DNA of 25,255 nt. Origin: JBBRMQ01 sp038230775. GTDB lineage: Bacteria > Acidobacteriota > Thermoanaerobaculia > Gp7-AA8. This document shows, one piece after another, positions 1 to 7,540 of the stretch. Within the stretch, counting starts at the first letter, position 1, and the number at the start of each line of letters is the position of its first letter. The position numbers and the translations under genes are program-made. The notes under the pieces were generated by a model. It made no database searches. It was not told the origin of the DNA and worked only from the letters and a program-made list of their open reading frames with translations. The DNA lies in assembly GCA_038230775.1 (NCBI GenBank), contig JBBRMQ010000030.1:1-25255 (forward strand), in the 5' to 3' direction.

Positions 1-827
1 AACGGATAGGAGACATCGCGGAAGAACGTGAGGTGACGGACCGTATTCAGCCGACTTGTCCTTCCCGGATTCCCCGCCATGAAGATCAGATCGCCGTCTT
101 TTGGGCCGGCGGCGCTGAAATGAAGATAGTCCGCGGGGAGAACGGGCTTGTCGTTTTCGTATGCCCGGAAGAAGCAGATGTCGAGGTCGTAGCGCGGATA
201 CTCGAAGTTGTCCGGATCGCCGCCGAAGAACGCCGCCGCGACTTCCGGCGCGAACACCAGACGCACATCCGTGTACTTCTTGTAGCGGTAGAGATGGTAT
301 TCACCGCCCTGAAACAGCGTGACGACATCGCTGCGAAGGCCCGTCTTCTGCGAGGACTCCTGTTCGATCGTGTTCATCACACCGCGGCGGGCTTTCTGCG
401 CATCGGCCGATGGAGCTCCGGCGGGAACGGCCGCGTTCACACGCTGCGTCACGTCCTCGATGCTCATGAGTACGTTCAGCTCGAGATCGACGCACTTTAC
501 TTCCTCGGATGCCGTCTTGGCGTGATAGCCGGTCGTCACGTAGTCGCGCTTCGTGGTGCTGATCTTCGCCAGGCAATCGAGGCCCACGTGATGATTGGTC
601 AGGATCAGACCGTCCGCGGAGACGAACGATCCGGAGCCGCCGCTGTTGAACCGCACCGATGCCTTCTGCAGATGGTCCAGCCACGGCGGCGTCGGATTGA
701 ATCCGTATCGCTGCTGCAGGATGGCGCGCGGCGGGCGGTTGAATAGCCACATGCCTTCATCGGCGAATGCCGCGGTCGAGAGCAAGAAGAGTGATGCGAT
801 GACGAGCTTTCTCAAGAAGCCTCCCAT
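1..827 (-). CDS. S46 family dipeptidyl-peptidase (DPP7/DPP11-like), N-terminal part only
   Basis: The first 275 codons are in the window; the 3' part lies beyond base 1. The ATG at 827 opens a signal peptide (MGGFLRKLVIASLFLL, then an AFA|DE cleavage site), followed by the mature start EGMWLFNRPP, typical of S46 enzymes. The block GSGSFVSADGLILTNHHVG places the catalytic-His region at H79/H80, and GGDPDNFEYPRYDLD at about residues 202-216 is the conserved Asp-containing block of the chymotrypsin-fold family. The serine nucleophile would lie outside the window, because family members are about 700 residues long. Known members are periplasmic exopeptidases that release dipeptides from protein N termini, so a role in peptide feeding is inferred. 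The start lies 16 nt inside the preceding oxidoreductase gene, suggesting translational coupling. Family assignment is firm; substrate preference cannot be read here. Confidence 0.9.
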   Translation of the reverse strand, partial: MGGFLRKLVIASLFLLSTAAFADEGMWLFNRPPRAILQQRYGFNPTPPWLDHLQKASVRFNSGGSGSFVSADGLILTNHHVGLDCLAKISTTKRDYVTTGYHAKTASEEVKCVDLELNVLMSIEDVTQRVNAAVPAGAPSADAQKARRGVMNTIEQESSQKTGLRSDVVTLFQGGEYHLYRYKKYTDVRLVFAPEVAAAFFGGDPDNFEYPRYDLDICFFRAYENDKPVLPADYLHFSAAGPKDGDLIFMAGNPGRTSRLNTVRHLTFFRDVSYP

Positions 828-1690
828 GTCGTTCCATTCATTTCTGCGATGACTTTCGCCACCTCGATGTAGTCCGCCTGATCACCCAGTTGATTCAGGG
901 CGGCGGTGAAAAGGTTCTGCGTGAGCGCGAGCATCGGCGTCGACGCGTGCTGCTCGTGCGCCAGCGACGACGCGATGCGGATGTCTTTGTCGTGATGCGC
1001 CAGCTTGAACACCAACGGCCACTTTCCATCAAGCAGCCGCATCGGCAGGAGGTTCTCCGACGCGTTCGAGCGCCCGCTGCCGGCATTCGTCACCGCGAAC
1101 GCGGTCTTCATGTCGATGCCGAAGCGCTTCGCCACCAGCAGGCACTCGGAGGTGATCCACACCGTCGCGCCCATGATCGAGTTGGTGAGCACCTTGATCG
1201 CGTGACCCGCGCCGACAGGACCGGCGTGAATGATCGTCTTTCCGTTCAGCCGCAGGATCTCATTGGCCTTGGCAAAATCGGCGTCACTGCCGCCGATCAT
1301 GATCGTCAGCGTGGCATTCTCGGCGCCGACCGTCGCTCCGGTAACCGGCGCGTCGACGAAAGCGACCCCATGCTCCGCAAGCCGCTTTGACGTCTCGCGG
1401 CTGACATTCGGATCGCCGCTCGTCGCGTCGATCCACAAGGTTCCGCGGCGGACGTGCGGAAGCAACTGATCGACGATCTCGTCGACTTCTCTGCTCGTCG
1501 GCAGCATGGTGATGATCGCGTCCGCGGACGCGCATTCCGCAAGATCTTTCGCCTGTTTCGAGCCGTGATCGCGCGCGTGCCGCTCCGCCTTCTCACGGGT
1601 GCGGTTCCAGACGAGGACTTCGTGTTCTTTGGCGAGGTGGCGCGCCATGGGAAAACCCATCGCGCCCAGACCGATGAAGGCGAGTTTCAT
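812..1690 (-). CDS. NAD(P)-dependent beta-hydroxyacid dehydrogenase (3-hydroxyisobutyrate dehydrogenase family)
   Basis: 292 residues, the usual length of the family. The N-terminal Rossmann motif is GLGAMGFPMA (residues 7-16), followed by a basic WNRTREK segment after the second strand. The substrate-binding signature DAPVTGATVGAENATL (about 113-128) and the catalytic lysine in GAGHAIKVLTN (K166) are both present, as is the FKLAHHDKDIRIA helix. Family members oxidise 3-hydroxyisobutyrate, tartronate semialdehyde, gamma-hydroxybutyrate or similar small hydroxyacids; the exact substrate cannot be told from sequence. The ATG at 1690 is preceded by TATGAT with an 8-nt gap and no Shine-Dalgarno, so the mRNA is probably leaderless. 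Its last codons overlap the S46 peptidase start. Confidence 0.9.
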   Translation of the reverse strand: MKLAFIGLGAMGFPMARHLAKEHEVLVWNRTREKAERHARDHGSKQAKDLAECASADAIITMLPTSREVDEIVDQLLPHVRRGTLWIDATSGDPNVSRETSKRLAEHGVAFVDAPVTGATVGAENATLTIMIGGSDADFAKANEILRLNGKTIIHAGPVGAGHAIKVLTNSIMGATVWITSECLLVAKRFGIDMKTAFAVTNAGSGRSNASENLLPMRLLDGKWPLVFKLAHHDKDIRIASSLAHEQHASTPMLALTQNLFTAALNQLGDQADYIEVAKVIAEMNGTTWEAS

Positions 1691-1727
1691 GGCCGCGAAT
1701 CATACCGTCGTGTTACAAAACGCGGGC
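1691..1727. promoter_or_regulatory. Divergent promoter region, both sides apparently leaderless
   Basis: Only 37 nt separate two divergent start codons. On the minus strand TATGAT (1704-1699) lies 8 nt before the oxidoreductase ATG. On the plus strand an extended -10 (TG at 1711-1712, TACAAA at 1714-1719) lies 8 nt before the ATG at 1728. Neither side shows a Shine-Dalgarno or a convincing -35. Transcripts would begin at or within a few nucleotides of the start codon. This is pattern reading, not mapped start sites. Confidence 0.5.
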
Positions 1728-3230
1728 ATGGCTGATTTCCAGAAGACCTTCGCTTCCGCATTCGAGTTCCCTGGCACCGCGATCGACATCGGAGACGTGA
1801 TCAAGGACGGCAAACCGCAAGCAGGCCTCCCCGTTCGGATCGCGCTCGGAATGATGAATCGCCACGGCCTCATCGCGGGCTCGACCGGCACCGGCAAGAC
1901 CCGCACGCTGCAGCTCCTTGCCGAGGGCTGCTCGCGAAACGGAGTTCCGGTGTTCCTCGCCGACGTGAAAGGCGACCTCGCCGGCATGGCCCAGCCGGGC
2001 GTGCTCAACGACCGCATCACCGAGCGCGTGAAGAGTGTGAACCGGGAGTTCAAGCCCGAGGCGTTTCCGGTCGAGTTCTTCAGCCTGACGGGAACCCACG
2101 GCACGCAAGTCCGCGCCACGGTGTCGTCCTTCGGGCCGATTCTTCTGGGCAAAGTGCTGGACCTGACGGATGTCCAGCAGAGCGTTCTCGCGATGGTCTT
2201 CAAATATTGCGACGATCGCCAGCTTCCCCTCCTCGACTTCGTCGACCTCCGCGACGTCCTCAACTACCTCGGCAACGAGGGAAAGGACGACCTGAAGCAA
2301 TACGGAGGCATGGCCGGACAGACCGTCGGCGTGCTCATTCGAAAAATGGTGGAGCTCGAGCAGCAGGGCGCCGCGAAGTTCTTCGGTGAGCCGGAGCTGG
2401 ACATCAACGATCTGATGCGCACCGACGGCGGACGTGGAATCGTCAACGTGCTGTCGCTCGCGGATGTGCAGGACAAGCCCCGCCTCTGGTCCACTTTCCT
2501 CATGTGGCTCCTCGGCCAGTTCTATTACCACCTGCCCGAGGTGGGCGATCCGGAGAAGCCGAAGCTGGTGTTCTTCTTCGACGAGGCGCACCTGCTTTTC
2601 GAGAACGCCTCGACCGCGCTCGTCGAACACGTCGAACAGGTCGCGCGCCTGATTCGCTCGAAAGGCATCGGCGTTTTCTTCATCACGCAGATGCCCGGCG
2701 ACGTCGAGGACAACGTCCTGGCGCAACTTGGCAACCGCGTGCAGCACGCGGTGCGCGCGTTCACGCCGAAAGACGCGAAGAACCTGAAGGCGGCAGCGTC
2801 CACGTATCCGCCGAGCGAATTCTTCGACGTCTCGAAGATGCTGACCGCGCTCGGTACTGGCGAGGCAGTCGTCTCGGTTCTCAGCCCGAAAGGTACGCCC
2901 ACGCCAACCGCCGCGGTGCAGATCCTCGCGCCGTCGTCATCGATGGGCGCGCTGGACGACGCCGGCTATCAGCGGGTGATCAGCGCTTCACAGATCGCAC
3001 GCCAGTACGCAACGCCGATCGACCGCGAAAGCGCGCACGAGATCCTGCAGAAGAAGATCAGCGCGAGCGCGACACCGGTTCATCCGGCGGCACCGACGAA
3101 GAGCGTGCTCGATGACGTCATCAACAGCCCGCTGACGAAGTCGGTGATTCGCGCGGCGTCGACGACAGCCGCTCGAACGGTGACGACGCAGATCGTGCGG
3201 GGGATTTTCGGGATGTTGAAGGGGAGATGA
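1728..3230 (+). CDS. yjgR: HerA-like ATPase of the YjgR/DUF853 family
   Basis: From the ATG at 1728 the product is 500 residues, the length I recall for E. coli YjgR. The frame is open upstream to 1599, but that stretch is antisense to the oxidoreductase gene and adds no family sequence, so 1728 is preferred. Walker A is GSTGTGKT (residues 51-58) in the context NRHGLIAGSTGTGKTRTLQL. FLADVKGDLAGMA follows, and Walker B is LVFFFDEAH (280-288). A sensor-like FFITQMPGDVEDNVLAQLGNR segment comes after it, and the C-terminal tail is Ala/Thr-rich. The family belongs to the HerA/FtsK ring ATPases and is usually annotated as a putative helicase, but a cellular role is not established. No NurA-like nuclease neighbour is seen. 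Confidence 0.92.
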   Translation: MADFQKTFASAFEFPGTAIDIGDVIKDGKPQAGLPVRIALGMMNRHGLIAGSTGTGKTRTLQLLAEGCSRNGVPVFLADVKGDLAGMAQPGVLNDRITERVKSVNREFKPEAFPVEFFSLTGTHGTQVRATVSSFGPILLGKVLDLTDVQQSVLAMVFKYCDDRQLPLLDFVDLRDVLNYLGNEGKDDLKQYGGMAGQTVGVLIRKMVELEQQGAAKFFGEPELDINDLMRTDGGRGIVNVLSLADVQDKPRLWSTFLMWLLGQFYYHLPEVGDPEKPKLVFFFDEAHLLFENASTALVEHVEQVARLIRSKGIGVFFITQMPGDVEDNVLAQLGNRVQHAVRAFTPKDAKNLKAAASTYPPSEFFDVSKMLTALGTGEAVVSVLSPKGTPTPTAAVQILAPSSSMGALDDAGYQRVISASQIARQYATPIDRESAHEILQKKISASATPVHPAAPTKSVLDDVINSPLTKSVIRAASTTAARTVTTQIVRGIFGMLKGR

Positions 3231-3235
3231 GGGGG

Positions 3236-3308
3236 AATGTTGAATGTTCAGTGTTGAATGTTGAATGTCTCAGGAACATTCAACATTCAACATTGAACAT
3301 TCAACATT
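3236..3308. repeat. Heptad-repeat inverted repeat (TGTTGAA / ACATTCA words)
   Basis: Two 33-nt arms (3236-3268 and 3276-3308) are reverse complements at 32 of 33 positions, with a 7-nt loop CTCAGGA. Each arm is itself a run of 7-nt words: TGTTGAA and a variant TGTTCAG on the left, ACATTCA and ACATTGA on the right. It begins 6 nt after the yjgR stop, between convergent genes. It could act as a rho-independent-like stop or mRNA end protector for both strands, although there is no U-tract. The same architecture with other words recurs elsewhere in the window. Confidence 0.85.
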
Positions 3309-3320
3309 CAACATTTGTAG

Positions 3321-3458
3321 TCGCTCTTCCGAGACCCTCCGGCTTCGCGTTGCAGAGAGAGAGGTAGCTTCAGCAATTCCACAGAGGCACGCCCATTCGC
3401 AAGCACTCCGTGGCTGGGTCCGAGGTGGGCACGTAGCTGAAGGGTCTCGGAAGATCGA
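3321..3458. ncRNA. Candidate structured non-coding RNA (rod-shaped), strand undecided
   Basis: A perfect 14-bp inverted repeat (3325-3338 TCTTCCGAGACCCT with 3441-3454) closes a 130-nt segment, extended by three more pairs after one mismatch (TCG 3321-3323 with CGA 3456-3458). Inside, GCTTCGCGTTGC can pair with GCACGTAGC with small bulges. A distal hairpin pairs CCACAGAG with CTCCGTGG (one mismatch). Between them lies a large purine-rich internal bubble. A long rod with a central bubble resembles 6S RNA in outline, but I recognise none of the conserved 6S, SRP, RNase P or tmRNA motifs. No ORF in it looks real. On the minus strand a TAAAAT box lies just upstream of the would-be 5' end; no comparable box is seen on the plus strand. 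Confidence 0.35.
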
Positions 3459-3591
3459 CTTCTCAAATTTTAAAAGAGCAATAAAAAAGGAGCTCTACGC
3501 CCCTTTGTTGCCGCTTGACGGCCGAATGCTGTCTGCGAAAAAGAGTCTACATCATTTCGCGTCTAAGTTAGTGACTTCCGTCACGAATTCA
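3459..3591. other. Non-coding remainder of the convergent intergenic region
   Basis: AT-rich at 3465-3490, then mixed sequence. The only structure I see is a small perfect hairpin GTGAC-TTCC-GTCAC (3571-3584), 8 nt past the ferredoxin stop. It might help end the ferredoxin transcript, but it lacks a U-tract on that strand. No credible gene. Confidence 0.4.
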
Positions 3592-3858
3592 TCACGCCCG
3601 ATTTTTGTACCAGTCGGCGTTGATCTGAATGTAGTTCTGCCACTTCTCCGGGACAAGATCCTGCGGAAAAATTGCCTGGACCGGACACGCGGGTTCGCAT
3701 GCTCCACAATCGATGCAAACTTCGGGATCGATGTAGAGCATCGTCTCCGGCTCGAAGGTCGATTCATCTTTACGCGGGTGGATGCAGTCGACGGGACAGA
3801 CCTCGACGCACGCGGTGTCCTTCGTGCCGATGCAGGGCTCAGCAATGATGTATGTCAT
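3592..3858 (-). CDS. fdxA: 7Fe ferredoxin ([3Fe-4S][4Fe-4S]), FdxA type
   Basis: 88 residues starting MTYIIAEPCIG. The frame is open to a TTG at 3876, but the ATG at 3858 gives the standard N terminus. Cysteines C9, C17 and C58 fit the [3Fe-4S] site, and C21, C48, C51 and C54 fit the [4Fe-4S] site (C-x7-C-x3-CP, then CxxCxxCxxxCP). Compared with the Azotobacter FdI pattern, the stretch between C21 and C48 is about eight residues longer. The protein is a cytosolic one-electron carrier; its partner cannot be told from context. There is no Shine-Dalgarno, and a TACAAT box lies 9 nt before the ATG. It sits 28 nt downstream of greA on the same strand. Confidence 0.93.
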   Translation of the reverse strand: MTYIIAEPCIGTKDTACVEVCPVDCIHPRKDESTFEPETMLYIDPEVCIDCGACEPACPVQAIFPQDLVPEKWQNYIQINADWYKNRA

Positions 3859-3867
3859 ATGCGCGCC

Positions 3868-3873
3868 ATTGTA
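3868..3873 (-). promoter_or_regulatory. Putative -10 box (TACAAT) for fdxA
   Basis: TACAAT on the minus strand, 9 nt before the ATG, in the 28-nt gap after greA. It suggests fdxA has its own near-leaderless promoter as well as possible read-through from greA. No -35 match is seen. Confidence 0.4.
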
Positions 3874-3886
3874 CAAAAAAGCACAA

Positions 3887-5959
3887 TTACTCCGTCCATC
3901 TTCGGACGGACTCGATCTGATAGTCGTTGCCCATGAATGTCACGAGGTCGCCGGCAGCGTGACCGATGAGCGCTTTCGCCGCGTCGGATTGATTCGAGTA
4001 GACGCTTCGCTCGGGATCGGATTCCCATGGTCCGAGAATGGTGACTTCACGATGGATGTCGCCATTCGACAGAACCACCTTGGTTCCCACGCGGACGACG
4101 GCAGGATCGATCTGCGCCGGATCGAGCACGCGGACATCGCCCAGTTCCGTCTGCAGTTTTCCGACGCGGGCGGAGAGGTACTCGGCGCGCTGCCGCGCTG
4201 ACTTGTACTCGAAGTTCTCCTTGAGATCGCCCATCTCGCGCGCGATGGCGATGGCCTTCGTATTCGCCGGGATCTCAACTCTCAGCAGGTGCTCGAGCTC
4301 TGCGCGCTTCTGCTCATGCGCGGCGGCGGTGGCGTAGATCGGCTCGGTCTTCGGCTCACGCAGCTTGGGATACTTCATGAGGGCGGCGTTCTTGACGACT
4401 TCCCGCCGGTACTCTTCAATCGACCCGTATCGATCGAGCGACTCGAAGAGCTTCAGCGCCTGCTCTTCGTTGTCCACACCAATGACGATGCGCGGGATCA
4501 GGCCGCCTTTGTCGAAGAGATCCTTGAGCCGCGGACGGACGCTCGAGAATTCGTCCGAGGAGATCGCATCGAGAATCTGGTTGAGGAGGTTGTAGTTCGC
4601 GCGCTCGCTGAGCTTTTCCTGGTCATTGACCGATTTGACGAACCAGTAGAACGCGCGCGGGTGGCGGCGCGGATAGCGGAGCGTCTCGTCGATCAGGCGG
4701 TCGCGAATGTCGGTGTGTCCGCCTTCCTCGAGCGCGTTCATGATCAACGTGAGAAAACGCGGCTCATCGTCGAGGAAGAAGACCTCGCTGTAGACCTTGG
4801 GCCAATCGGGATGCGACGCGCGGACCTGCGCCAGCGCGCGCTCGCGCAGCGGTTTGTCGGAGATCGCCGCGATGACGCGTGACGCCAGCGCGCCACTCAG
4901 CAGCGACGAGGGATCGATGGTCTTCGGATACGTTCCGGGAAGCGACTCGAGAACGGTGAGAATCTGCCACGCCGTCGGCGCATCGGTGCGCGCGAGCCTG
5001 GTGGCTTCGGCGACCAGCGCGGTCGAGAACGTGTCCGCGAGCCCCTTGCTCCGCGCGCTGTGCTTCTTCGCCAGATCGAGCTTCGACTTCACATCCGCAC
5101 GCTCGAACTCGCGGCGGATCGTCTTCTCCGCTTCGCCCGTGGATGCGCTGTAGGAGTACGTGGCCTTGGCTCCGGCTCCACTGATCACGATCTGCGGATT
5201 CTTGCGGGCCGAGGTCCACCACGAGGCCCACTTCTCCTCCGGCACGATTCCGATGACCGCGTCGCGAACCTCGGCCATCGCCATCGGGCGTCCGAAGCTC
5301 TGGAGAATGCGGGCGAAGAATTGCGGCGGCGAGGCCAGCGCTTCCTTGCGCACCTTCTCCGCATCGCTGAACTTCTCGCGCAGCACATGACCCTCAGGCA
5401 ACGGCACCAGAAACTTTCCGGCAGCGCCGAGCGGTACCGAGACGCGCTTGTCTTTCTCGAAGTCGAGGCGCGCGATGCCGAGCTCCGGGTTGAGCTCCAC
5501 GACGACGCCGGCGCCGCGGCCGGCCATGAAGAAGACTTCGCCCTCGTCGTACTGCAGCCAGATCTCGATCTTCTCCGCACGCTCGACGGGATTGCTCGCC
5601 GGGTCGGAGAACTTCACGAAGTCGAAGGCGCGCTGAAAGCTTTTCTTCCTGCCGACGGCGCCCCGCAGCGCCTGCTCGATCTGCGGGCGCATCTGCACCG
5701 GATGTCTCGAGAGGCGGCCGATCTCCTTCAGCACAAGAAGGCGCTGCGGCCACATCTTCTTTTCCAGAAGCGTATCGGCAAGGAGACCGAGGAGGGTGTC
5801 GGATTGCGTGCGCTGTTCGGCTTTGCGAAGAGCCTTCGCCGTGCGGACGAATACGTCCACGTCGCTCGGGTCGGTTTCCATCTGGCTCATCCAGACCGAC
5901 TCGAGCTCATCGAAGTTCTTGCGATCAATCAGCGCATTCGCGTTGTCTGCGAAAGGCAT
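3887..5959 (-). CDS. greA: Long-form GreA transcript cleavage factor with a ~530-residue N-terminal extension
   Basis: 690 residues. The last ~155 are a complete GreA: the coiled-coil tip has MGDLKENFEY with the acidic pair D578/E581 in the same D-x-x-E spacing as E. coli D41/E44. It is followed by RAEYLSARVGKLQTEL and the FKBP-like domain (VGTKVVLSNGD to AAGDLVTF). GreA rescues backtracked RNA polymerase by stimulating transcript cleavage in the secondary channel. The first ~535 residues are mostly helical. They include a beta-rich segment at about 135-195 (GRGAGVVVELNPELGIARLDFE, then LVPLPEGHVL) that resembles the SH3-like fold of CarD/TRCF-type RNAP-binding domains; that comparison is my inference. 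A similar N-terminal enlargement is known in chlamydial GreA. A TACAAT box lies 11 nt before the ATG, with no Shine-Dalgarno. Confidence 0.88.
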   Translation of the reverse strand: MPFADNANALIDRKNFDELESVWMSQMETDPSDVDVFVRTAKALRKAEQRTQSDTLLGLLADTLLEKKMWPQRLLVLKEIGRLSRHPVQMRPQIEQALRGAVGRKKSFQRAFDFVKFSDPASNPVERAEKIEIWLQYDEGEVFFMAGRGAGVVVELNPELGIARLDFEKDKRVSVPLGAAGKFLVPLPEGHVLREKFSDAEKVRKEALASPPQFFARILQSFGRPMAMAEVRDAVIGIVPEEKWASWWTSARKNPQIVISGAGAKATYSYSASTGEAEKTIRREFERADVKSKLDLAKKHSARSKGLADTFSTALVAEATRLARTDAPTAWQILTVLESLPGTYPKTIDPSSLLSGALASRVIAAISDKPLRERALAQVRASHPDWPKVYSEVFFLDDEPRFLTLIMNALEEGGHTDIRDRLIDETLRYPRRHPRAFYWFVKSVNDQEKLSERANYNLLNQILDAISSDEFSSVRPRLKDLFDKGGLIPRIVIGVDNEEQALKLFESLDRYGSIEEYRREVVKNAALMKYPKLREPKTEPIYATAAAHEQKRAELEHLLRVEIPANTKAIAIAREMGDLKENFEYKSARQRAEYLSARVGKLQTELGDVRVLDPAQIDPAVVRVGTKVVLSNGDIHREVTILGPWESDPERSVYSNQSDAAKALIGHAAGDLVTFMGNDYQIESVRRWTE

Positions 5960-5970
5960 AAGAGCGGCGT

Positions 5971-5976
5971 ATTGTA
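5971..5976 (-). promoter_or_regulatory. Putative -10 box (TACAAT) for greA
   Basis: TACAAT on the minus strand, 11 nt upstream of the greA ATG, implying a 5' leader of only about four nucleotides. It sits between greA and the heptad element that follows mpl. Confidence 0.4.
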
Positions 5977-6009
5977 ATCAAGCGGGTGGCAGGTGGCGAG
6001 CGGCGTGAA

Positions 6010-6079
6010 GGTCGCGGGTCGCGGGTCGCCGGTCGGACTACAGCTTTTCCGACTTCCGACCTGCGACCTGCGACCCGCC
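6010..6079. repeat. Heptad-repeat inverted repeat (GGTCGCG words) overlapping the 3' end of mpl
   Basis: Left arm: four 7-mers GGTCGCG, GGTCGCG, GGTCGCC, GGTCGGA (6010-6037). Right arm: CCGACTT, CCGACCT, GCGACCT, GCGACCC (6049-6076) plus GCC. The arms are largely complementary. The mpl stop codon (6038-6040) lies in the loop, so the right arm encodes the last ~12 residues of Mpl. Weaker heptads (GGTGGCA-like) extend left to about 5984. Confidence 0.8.
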
Positions 6080-7507
6080 CAGAGCTTCTAAAATTTTCTC
6101 GTGAACGCCGCCGAAGGCCCCCGACGACATGACGACGACGACGTCATCGGGCTTTCCCTCGCGAGCGATCGTCTCGGCGATTTTGTCGAAGTCGTCGATC
6201 TGGGTGGTCGCGATTCCGTCGCGGTTCAAACGGTCGACGATCGAGTCCACCGACATCATCTTGTCGAGTCCATACCGCGACTCGTACCGCTCTCTGTGAA
6301 AGACGGGACCGATGATCACACGGTCGGCTTCGTGGAATGCGTCCTTGTAGCCTTCTTCGAATTCCTTGCGGCTCGATGTGATCGAGCGCGGCTCGAACAG
6401 AGCCCACACGCGCTGACCCGGGAATCGCTTGCGCGCACCGTTGAGGGTGGTGGCGATCGCCGTCGGGTGATGCGCAAAGTCGTCGATGACCGTGATGCCG
6501 CGCTCGACGCCGCGGACTTCCATGCGGCGCTTGATCCCGGCGAAGGTGCCGAGGCCTTTCTGGATCTCTTCGGCGGAGAGGCCGCGGAGCCGCGCAATCG
6601 CGGCGTCCGCAAGCGCATTCAGGACGTTGTGCTTGCCGGACAGCGTCGTGCGGAAGCGGGACCACTCCTTCCCTTCCCACCAGGCGGTGAACGAGGTCGA
6701 GTCGGGTGCAAACTCGAGGCCGGTGGCAAACGTGTCGCGGGAGCGATCGAAGCCGAAGGTGAGCCATCGTCCGCGTGCGTCGTTGCGCAGCCTTGCGACG
6801 TTGGCATCGTCGCCGTTGGCCACGATGATGTCCCCCGATGCGACCTGCTCCACGCCGTGGCGGAACGCGTCGATGATGGCGTCGAGGTCGGCGTAAATGT
6901 CGGCGTGATCGAACTCGATGTTGTTCACCAGCAGGGTCTCGGCGCCGTAGTGCATGAACTTGGGACCCTTGTCGAAGAACGACGTGTTGTACTCATCCCC
7001 TTCGATGACGAAGTCCGATCCGGTGCCCAGCTTGAAGTTGTTGTTGAAGTTGAGCGGAATACCACCGACGACCATGCTCGGGTCGCGGCCGGCGGCCTCG
7101 AGGATCCAGGCCATGAGGGAGGTCGTGGTGGTCTTGCCGTGTGTTCCGGCGATGACGATCGAATGCTTGCCCTTGATGAAGAGCTCGTAAATCGCCTCCG
7201 GCATGGAGGTGTAGGGCAGGTCCATCTCCAAGGTCGCGGCCGCTTCGACGTTGGTTTTTGCCGCCACGTTGCCGATAACGACGAGTTCCGGGCGGAACGT
7301 CTCGAGGTGCTCTTTCGTATACCCCTCGAGCACGGAGATGTGCAGGCCCTCCAGGTACGTGGACATCGGGGGGTAGACGTGTTCGTCCGATCCTCCGACC
7401 TCGTAACCGCGCTGCTGCAGCATTCCGGCGAGCGAGGCCATGGCGGTCCCGCAGATACCGATGAGGTAGACGCGTTTCACTTTCGGGAGTTGTTTGACGT
7501 GAGGCAT
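6038..7507 (-). CDS. mpl: Mpl: UDP-N-acetylmuramate:L-alanyl-gamma-D-glutamyl-meso-diaminopimelate ligase
   Basis: 489 residues from the ATG at 7507, which has GGAG a few bases upstream; the open frame reaches a TTG at 7540. The N-terminal domain is MurC-like (VYLIGICGTAMASLAG). The ATP loop is AGTHGKTTTT (K125). The Mpl-specific stretch GGIPLNFNNNFKLG, then VIEGDEYNTSFFDKGPKF and NNIEFDHADIY, separates it from MurC. Mpl attaches the recycled murein tripeptide L-Ala-D-Glu-mDAP to UDP-MurNAc in the cytosol, feeding it back into peptidoglycan synthesis. This implies a diaminopimelate-type Gram-negative wall. The extreme C terminus (GSQVAGRKSEKL) is read from an intergenic repeat and is unlikely to be functional. 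Confidence 0.93.
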   Translation of the reverse strand: MPHVKQLPKVKRVYLIGICGTAMASLAGMLQQRGYEVGGSDEHVYPPMSTYLEGLHISVLEGYTKEHLETFRPELVVIGNVAAKTNVEAAATLEMDLPYTSMPEAIYELFIKGKHSIVIAGTHGKTTTTSLMAWILEAAGRDPSMVVGGIPLNFNNNFKLGTGSDFVIEGDEYNTSFFDKGPKFMHYGAETLLVNNIEFDHADIYADLDAIIDAFRHGVEQVASGDIIVANGDDANVARLRNDARGRWLTFGFDRSRDTFATGLEFAPDSTSFTAWWEGKEWSRFRTTLSGKHNVLNALADAAIARLRGLSAEEIQKGLGTFAGIKRRMEVRGVERGITVIDDFAHHPTAIATTLNGARKRFPGQRVWALFEPRSITSSRKEFEEGYKDAFHEADRVIIGPVFHRERYESRYGLDKMMSVDSIVDRLNRDGIATTQIDDFDKIAETIAREGKPDDVVVVMSSGAFGGVHEKILEALGGSQVAGRKSEKL

Positions 7508-7540
7508 CGTGCTCCAAGCAGCAAGAAGCGTGCTTTTCAA

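Noticed and set aside
86..750. Several overlapping frames on both strands near the left edge
   Set aside because: The minus-strand frame read from the ATG at 827 gives a clear S46 peptidase with signal peptide and catalytic-His block; the others are out of frame with it.
1599..1727. Longer N terminus for YjgR
   Set aside because: The added residues are antisense to the oxidoreductase gene and lack family similarity; the ATG at 1728 gives the standard 500-residue length.
3236..3308. CRISPR array
   Set aside because: The words are 7 nt with no spacers, and the array turns into its reverse complement. No cas genes.
3265..3936. 223-residue frame starting in the heptad repeat (EHSTFNI repeats)
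   Set aside because: Its N terminus is translated repeat DNA, the middle is the structured intergenic region and the end is antisense to fdxA. No protein-like composition.
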